In this document: positions 60,613 to 64,000 of the stretch, piece after piece | How the letters are laid out: each line of letters opens with the position of its first letter | How positions within the stretch are numbered: position 1 is the stretch's first letter | Source of the DNA: JACNIV01 sp965370415 | Lineage (GTDB): Bacteria; Cloacimonadota; Cloacimonadia; Cloacimonadales; TCS61 | Direction: 5' to 3' | Length of the DNA stretch: 64,000 bases | Assembly (NCBI GenBank): GCA_965370415.1 | Contig: CBDUTJ010000001.1 | Location: 1-64,000, forward strand | Program-made: the position numbers and the translations under genes | Notes under the pieces: generated by a model | What the model was told of the DNA's origin: nothing | Databases searched by the model: none | The model's input: only the letters and a program-made list of their open reading frames with translations

Positions 60613-62147
60613 GCTGAAGCTCCTCCTGCCATCATTAGTCCCAGTTTTTCCATATCAGCTTTTTTTGCATCGACAGTACCAACGATCTTTCCTTCAAATA
60701 TTACAGCTATCCTGTCCGAAACATTCATCACTTCGTCCAATTCCAGTGAAACAAGCAGAACTGCCTTATTTGCATCGCGCTGCCTTACCAGAGCTTTGTG
60801 AACGTATTCTATTGCTCCCACATCCAATCCGCGGGTTGGTTGGGCAGCGATCAGAAGATCCGGATCATTTGTAACTTCCCGGGCAATTATAACCTTTTGC
60901 TGGTTTCCTCCGGATAGAGTCCCTGCAATTTTGTATTCATCTTTGGGACGCACATCGAATTTATTAATCAGTTCTTTTGAAAAGTTGTAAATATTTTGAT
61001 GGTCGAGAATGCCCCTCCTGGCAAAAGGTTCTTTATAATGATTTTCCAGGATCATATTCTCGGCAACTGTAAAATCGAGGACCAAGCCTCTTTTCTGCCT
61101 GTCCTGTGGAATGTTTGCAATTTTACTCTCGATGATCTCCGCTGGTGTTTTATTAGTAATATCACGATTATGAAGGCTTACTTTACCCGATTCGATCTTT
61201 CTTAATCCTGTTATTGCTTCCAGAAATTGAGTCTGCCCATTTCCATCTATGCCGGCAATTCCCAAAATTTCTCCTGCCCGAACTTCAAGGGAAAGCCCGT
61301 TTACAGTTATAATATCGCGATTATCTTTTACTACCAGGTCCTCAATTTTTAATACTACTTCTCCAGCTTTTTTATCTTCTTTTTCAACAATAAATTTTAC
61401 CTTCCTGCCAACCATTTTGGAAGCCAGCTCTTCAATACTGGTTTTGCTCACATCTACTGTGTCGATAAATTTTCCATGACGGATTATGGTGCATTTATCA
61501 GCCATTTCTTTTATTTCTTTCAATTTGTGGCTAATCAGAATGATTGACTTTCCTTCCTTGGTAAGATTATGAACGATCTTTCCAAGTTCATGTATTTCCT
61601 GGGGAGTGAGCACAGCTGTTGGCTCATCTAATATCAAAATGTCTGCACCACGATATAAAGCTTTTAATATTTCCACGCGTTGCTGCATGCCCACAGTAAT
61701 ATTTTCAATCTTTAATTTTGGATTTACAAGAAGACCATATTTTGTGGAAAGCTTTTCCACTTCTTTTTCTGCTTCCCTCAACTGTAGTTTACCAAAACCA
61801 CCGGTTTTTTCCATACCCAAAATAATATTTTCTGTAACTGTGAAGGGCTTCACTAACATAAAGTGCTGATGAACCATACCTATCTTGTTCTGAATGGCAA
61901 TGTTAGGATTTTTTATTTCCACTTCTTTGCCGTTAATATATATCTTACCGCTGGTGGGTGAATATAAACCATACAAGATGTTCATCAATGTTGATTTACC
62001 GGCTCCGTTTTCTCCTAACAGAGCGTGGACTTCCCCTTTTTGAATTGTTAAGTTGATATTGTCATTTGCTACAAAATCACCAAATTTCTTAGTGATGTTT
62101 TTCATTTCTACGGCAGGTTTTGTCACATTGCTCAAATTAATCCCCAT
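60609..62147 (-). CDS. ABC transporter ATP-binding protein (nucleoside-type)
   Basis: A 512-aa protein with two ABC cassettes, as in RbsA/YufO. The first has HALLGENGAGKSTLMNILYG (Walker A), VGMQQRVEILKALYRGADIL and LILDEPTAVL (Walker B); the second has ILGIAGIDGNGQTQFLEAIT, SGGNQQKVIIAREV and LLIAAQPTRGLD. This architecture energises the BMP-binding-protein importer encoded by the next three genes. The start (ATG 62147) heads the operon and the intergenic region to selD is upstream. Confidence 0.93.
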   Translation of the reverse strand: MGINLSNVTKPAVEMKNITKKFGDFVANDNINLTIQKGEVHALLGENGAGKSTLMNILYGLYSPTSGKIYINGKEVEIKNPNIAIQNKIGMVHQHFMLVKPFTVTENIILGMEKTGGFGKLQLREAEKEVEKLSTKYGLLVNPKLKIENITVGMQQRVEILKALYRGADILILDEPTAVLTPQEIHELGKIVHNLTKEGKSIILISHKLKEIKEMADKCTIIRHGKFIDTVDVSKTSIEELASKMVGRKVKFIVEKEDKKAGEVVLKIEDLVVKDNRDIITVNGLSLEVRAGEILGIAGIDGNGQTQFLEAITGLRKIESGKVSLHNRDITNKTPAEIIESKIANIPQDRQKRGLVLDFTVAENMILENHYKEPFARRGILDHQNIYNFSKELINKFDVRPKDEYKIAGTLSGGNQQKVIIAREVTNDPDLLIAAQPTRGLDVGAIEYVHKALVRQRDANKAVLLVSLELDEVMNVSDRIAVIFEGKIVGTVDAKKADMEKLGLMMAGGASA

Positions 62148-62533
62148 AAATAATTATTAATTATTTAATTCTGTTTCTTAACCAATACTAATATATGTCA
62201 AATAATTTCTTGATGAGCGATATTATTCAGATATTTTTTTTGCGTTGTCGTGAGTAAATTTGCACTTAGAGAAGTTTTCTCAAAGATAATACGAACTCAA
62301 ATTAAATCTTGACACTTAAATTAGCTTTTATGATTTAAGAACTTGAAAATTAAAAAGGAATAATATGAAATGTTTGCCCGGATTTAACTGATGTTTTTAC
62401 AAAATTCCAATCGGAGACTCTTTCGGGCAAAGAGGGTTATTCCATTCAACATAGTTATTACTGCAAGTTTTAGTATACTCGATAATATGCCTGATAAGCT
62501 CCTGAAAAAATATAATTTTATCTGAGAAAAAAA
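62148..62533. other. Intergenic region between ABC operon and selD
   Basis: Divergent genes flank this AT-rich 386-bp stretch. It holds TTGACA (62310-62315) with TATGAT/GATTTA downstream on the plus strand, an 8-bp stem TTTGCCCG/CGGGCAAA (62373-62380 with 62424-62431), and a 44-codon plus-strand ORF (62391-62525) that ends 8 nt before selD. None of these is firmly functional. Confidence 0.5.
62310..62333 (+). promoter_or_regulatory. Candidate promoter of selD
   Basis: TTGACA at 62310 with an overlapping TATGATTTA region 14-17 nt downstream. The -35 is perfect, but the best -10 (TATGAT) is only 14 nt away and the 17-nt alternative (GATTTA) is weak. Confidence 0.35.
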
Positions 62534-63577
62534 ATGAAAGAAGAGATTAAATTAACTCATTTTGTAAAAGCCGCTGGCTGAGCTGGTAAGGTAAGTCCGG
62601 CGGACCTCGAGAAAATAATGAAGGGATTGAAATTCCCTCACACACCCAAAACACTTGTTGCTTTCGATACAAATGATGATGCGGGAGCTTATCAGATTTC
62701 AGACGATATTGCCATTATCCAGACAGTAGATTTTATAACTCCAGTAATTAACGATCCATATAAATTTGGTCAGATAGCTGCTGCAAACAGTTTGAGTGAT
62801 GTATTTGCCATGGGAGCAAAAGTGTGTACTGCCTTGAATATAGTAGCTTATGATTCATGCCATATCACCAAAAAAATGCTTAATGAAATTCTACGTGGTG
62901 GATTGGATAAAGTTATTGAAGCAGGAGGTGTTGTGCTTGGTGGTCATACCATCGAAGATCTGGAAATGAAATACGGGCTTTCTGTTACCGGTATCGTTCA
63001 CCCGAATAAAATCGTTCGAAATAATACAATTCAACCCGGCGATAAAATTATCCTGACCAAACCAATTGGGATGGGAGTTATTACTACCAGCATTAAAGCG
63101 GATATGGCTCCTCAAAGTGCTATCGATAAAGTTGCATTTCATATGAGCTACTTGAACAAAATAGCTTCTGAAATCGCTGTGGAAATAGGCGTGAATGCCA
63201 TGACCGATGTTACGGGTTTCGGTCTTCTGGGACATCTTTATGAAATGACAAATGAAAATGTGTCTGTTCATCTTGATTTAAACAGCATTCCTATTATTGA
63301 AGAGGCTTTCGATCTGGCAGAAACCGGTCTGTTTCCCGGTGGATCTTTCCGAAATGAAAGATATTTCAAACCACATGTCTTTCTTCACTGCAAATCCTAC
63401 ACTCAACACCATCTAATGCTTTTATATGATGCACAAACTTCTGGCGGATTGATGATCTCTGTTCCCGGAGAAAAAGCAGACAAACTTCTTGATAAACTGA
63501 AACTGGCTGGATTAGAATGGTGCTGCATTATTGGTGAAGTATCCGATAGCAAAGAACGCAAGATCATAATTGGATAG
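62534..63577 (+). CDS. selD: Selenide, water dikinase, selenoprotein form (UGA = Sec16)
   Basis: Makes selenophosphate, the selenium donor for selenocysteine synthesis. Reading ATG 62534 through the in-frame TGA at 62579-62581 gives 347 aa, the normal SelD length, whereas ATG 62618 would lose the active site. The N-terminus reads KAAG-U-AGKV, where SelD has the catalytic G[C/U]xxK site, so Sec16 and Lys19 are in place. Then FDTNDDAGAYQIS, NDPYKFGQIAAANSLSDVFA and MTDVTGFGLLGHL are core SelD motifs. A SECIS-like hairpin follows the UGA (62595-62605). A Sec-containing SelD shows the organism uses selenocysteine. Confidence 0.93.
62595..62605 (+). promoter_or_regulatory. SECIS-like hairpin of selD
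   Basis: GTCC pairs with GGAC around a GGC loop; the loop Gs lie 18-19 nt after the UGA, in the normal bacterial SECIS range. The stem is short (4 bp) but GC-rich. Confidence 0.55.
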
Positions 63578-63624
63578 ATTTCATTCTTTTTAACAAGAGA
63601 GAGAAAAACATTCACAAAATATTT

Positions 63625-63640
63625 TTAACTTGACAGTTAA
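63625..63640 (+). promoter_or_regulatory. Putative operator/promoter of the repressor gene
   Basis: TTAACT-tgac-AGTTAA is a perfect 6-bp inverted repeat around TTGACA (63630-63635). Two direct copies of TTAACCATG lie about 17 nt further down. This layout fits a self-regulating repressor, binding over its own -35 box. The -10 box is unclear in the AT-rich spacer. Confidence 0.5.
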
Positions 63641-63696
63641 TATAATATTTAAATTTTTAACCATGTAGTTAACCATGATTTCAGAAGGAGGTTACT

Positions 63697-64000
63697 ATGT
63701 CTTTTGGGAAGAGATTGAAAGATGTTTTAAAGAAACTATCTTTATCACAAACAGGGCTTTCAAAAGAGATAGGCACTTCCAACGTGGTAATAAACAGATA
63801 TGTTAAAGATAAAACAACTCCGGATTATAATTTTTTAAACAAGTTGGTTACCAGGTTTAATATAAATATCAATTGGCTTCTTACCGGTGAAGGTTCTATG
63901 TTTCCCAGCAGGAATGTAGAACACATTGGAAATGGAGATTATTATTATATGCCAATAATCGATGGAGTTAGTTGCGGTTCTCCCCAGGAAATTGAATTAG
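63697..64000 (+). CDS. XRE-type repressor with S24/LexA-like domain (N-terminal part)
   Basis: The gene runs off the right edge after 101 codons. Residues ~3-60 form a helix-turn-helix (FGKRLKDVLKKLSLSQTGLS, then KEIGTSNVVINRYVKDKTTP). The INWLLTGEGSMFP linker leads to PIIDGVSCGSPQEIEL, where LexA/CI-type proteins have the Ala/Cys-Gly self-cleavage site. So it is probably a CI-like SOS-responsive repressor; the serine and lysine of the catalytic domain lie beyond the edge. GGAGG precedes the ATG. Confidence 0.82.
   Translation, partial: MSFGKRLKDVLKKLSLSQTGLSKEIGTSNVVINRYVKDKTTPDYNFLNKLVTRFNININWLLTGEGSMFPSRNVEHIGNGDYYYMPIIDGVSCGSPQEIEL

Noticed and set aside
62389..62391. UGA ending the 7-codon ORF before selD as Sec
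   Set aside because: No recognisable protein family lies around it, and the stem there begins before the UGA instead of after it.

Overview
The window looks like chromosomal DNA of an AT-rich, Gram-negative-like anaerobe, most probably a member of Candidatus Cloacimonadota or a close relative. This is inferred, not searched. The reasons are many large secreted proteins ending in the same NYPNPFNP-type C-terminal sorting/FlgD-like domain, lamin-tail and parallel beta-helix surface proteins, two phosphofructokinases (one with PPi-type residues), a BMP-type nucleoside ABC importer, TPR-linked histidine kinases, and intergenic DNA filled with short palindromes. In-frame UGA codons with bacterial SECIS-like hairpins show that the organism very likely decodes UGA as selenocysteine.

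Layout. 1-16100 is almost entirely minus strand: the N-terminus of an aminotransferase, an unrecognised 414-aa protein, a secreted C45-like acyltransferase, a nitroreductase, an MFS transporter, a GNAT enzyme, and a small membrane protein (5803-6051) with an internal UGA that has been overlooked by a plain ORF scan. Then come a secreted metallopeptidase and a tight cluster of PFKs, a SpoVG-like protein, hflX, an aminotransferase, asd and lysC. 16500-33000 is a surface-protein array: six large exported proteins on the minus strand with recycled C-terminal cassettes, shared terminators and fossil 3' ends. 33700-38400 (plus) holds an M16 peptidase, a REP-associated transposase with flanking palindromes, an N-formylglutamate amidohydrolase homologue, tRNA-Gly and an O6-alkylguanine methyltransferase. 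38400-48700 (minus) holds a SPOR-like lipoprotein, htpG, pyrR, two TPR histidine kinases (one split by a frameshift) and uvrC. 48800-54650 (plus) holds three glycosyltransferases, one fused to a cyclic-nucleotide-binding domain, and a beta-helix surface protein. tmRNA follows at 54878-55230, then a small AT-rich accessory patch with a broken GIY-YIG gene, a truncated ORF and a repeat lipoprotein. 57472-62147 (minus) is a complete nucleoside-type ABC importer operon. 62534-63577 is selD, itself a selenoprotein, and the window ends in an S24-type repressor with a palindromic operator.

The most interesting signal is the selenocysteine pair: a Sec-containing SelD and a Sec variant of a small DUF6132-like membrane protein, in which UGA sits at the second conserved Cys position and is followed by a well-placed SECIS-like hairpin. 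Second is the modular evolution of the surface-protein array, where in-frame remnants of the sorting tail survive just beyond the stop codons of genes that now end in a different domain.
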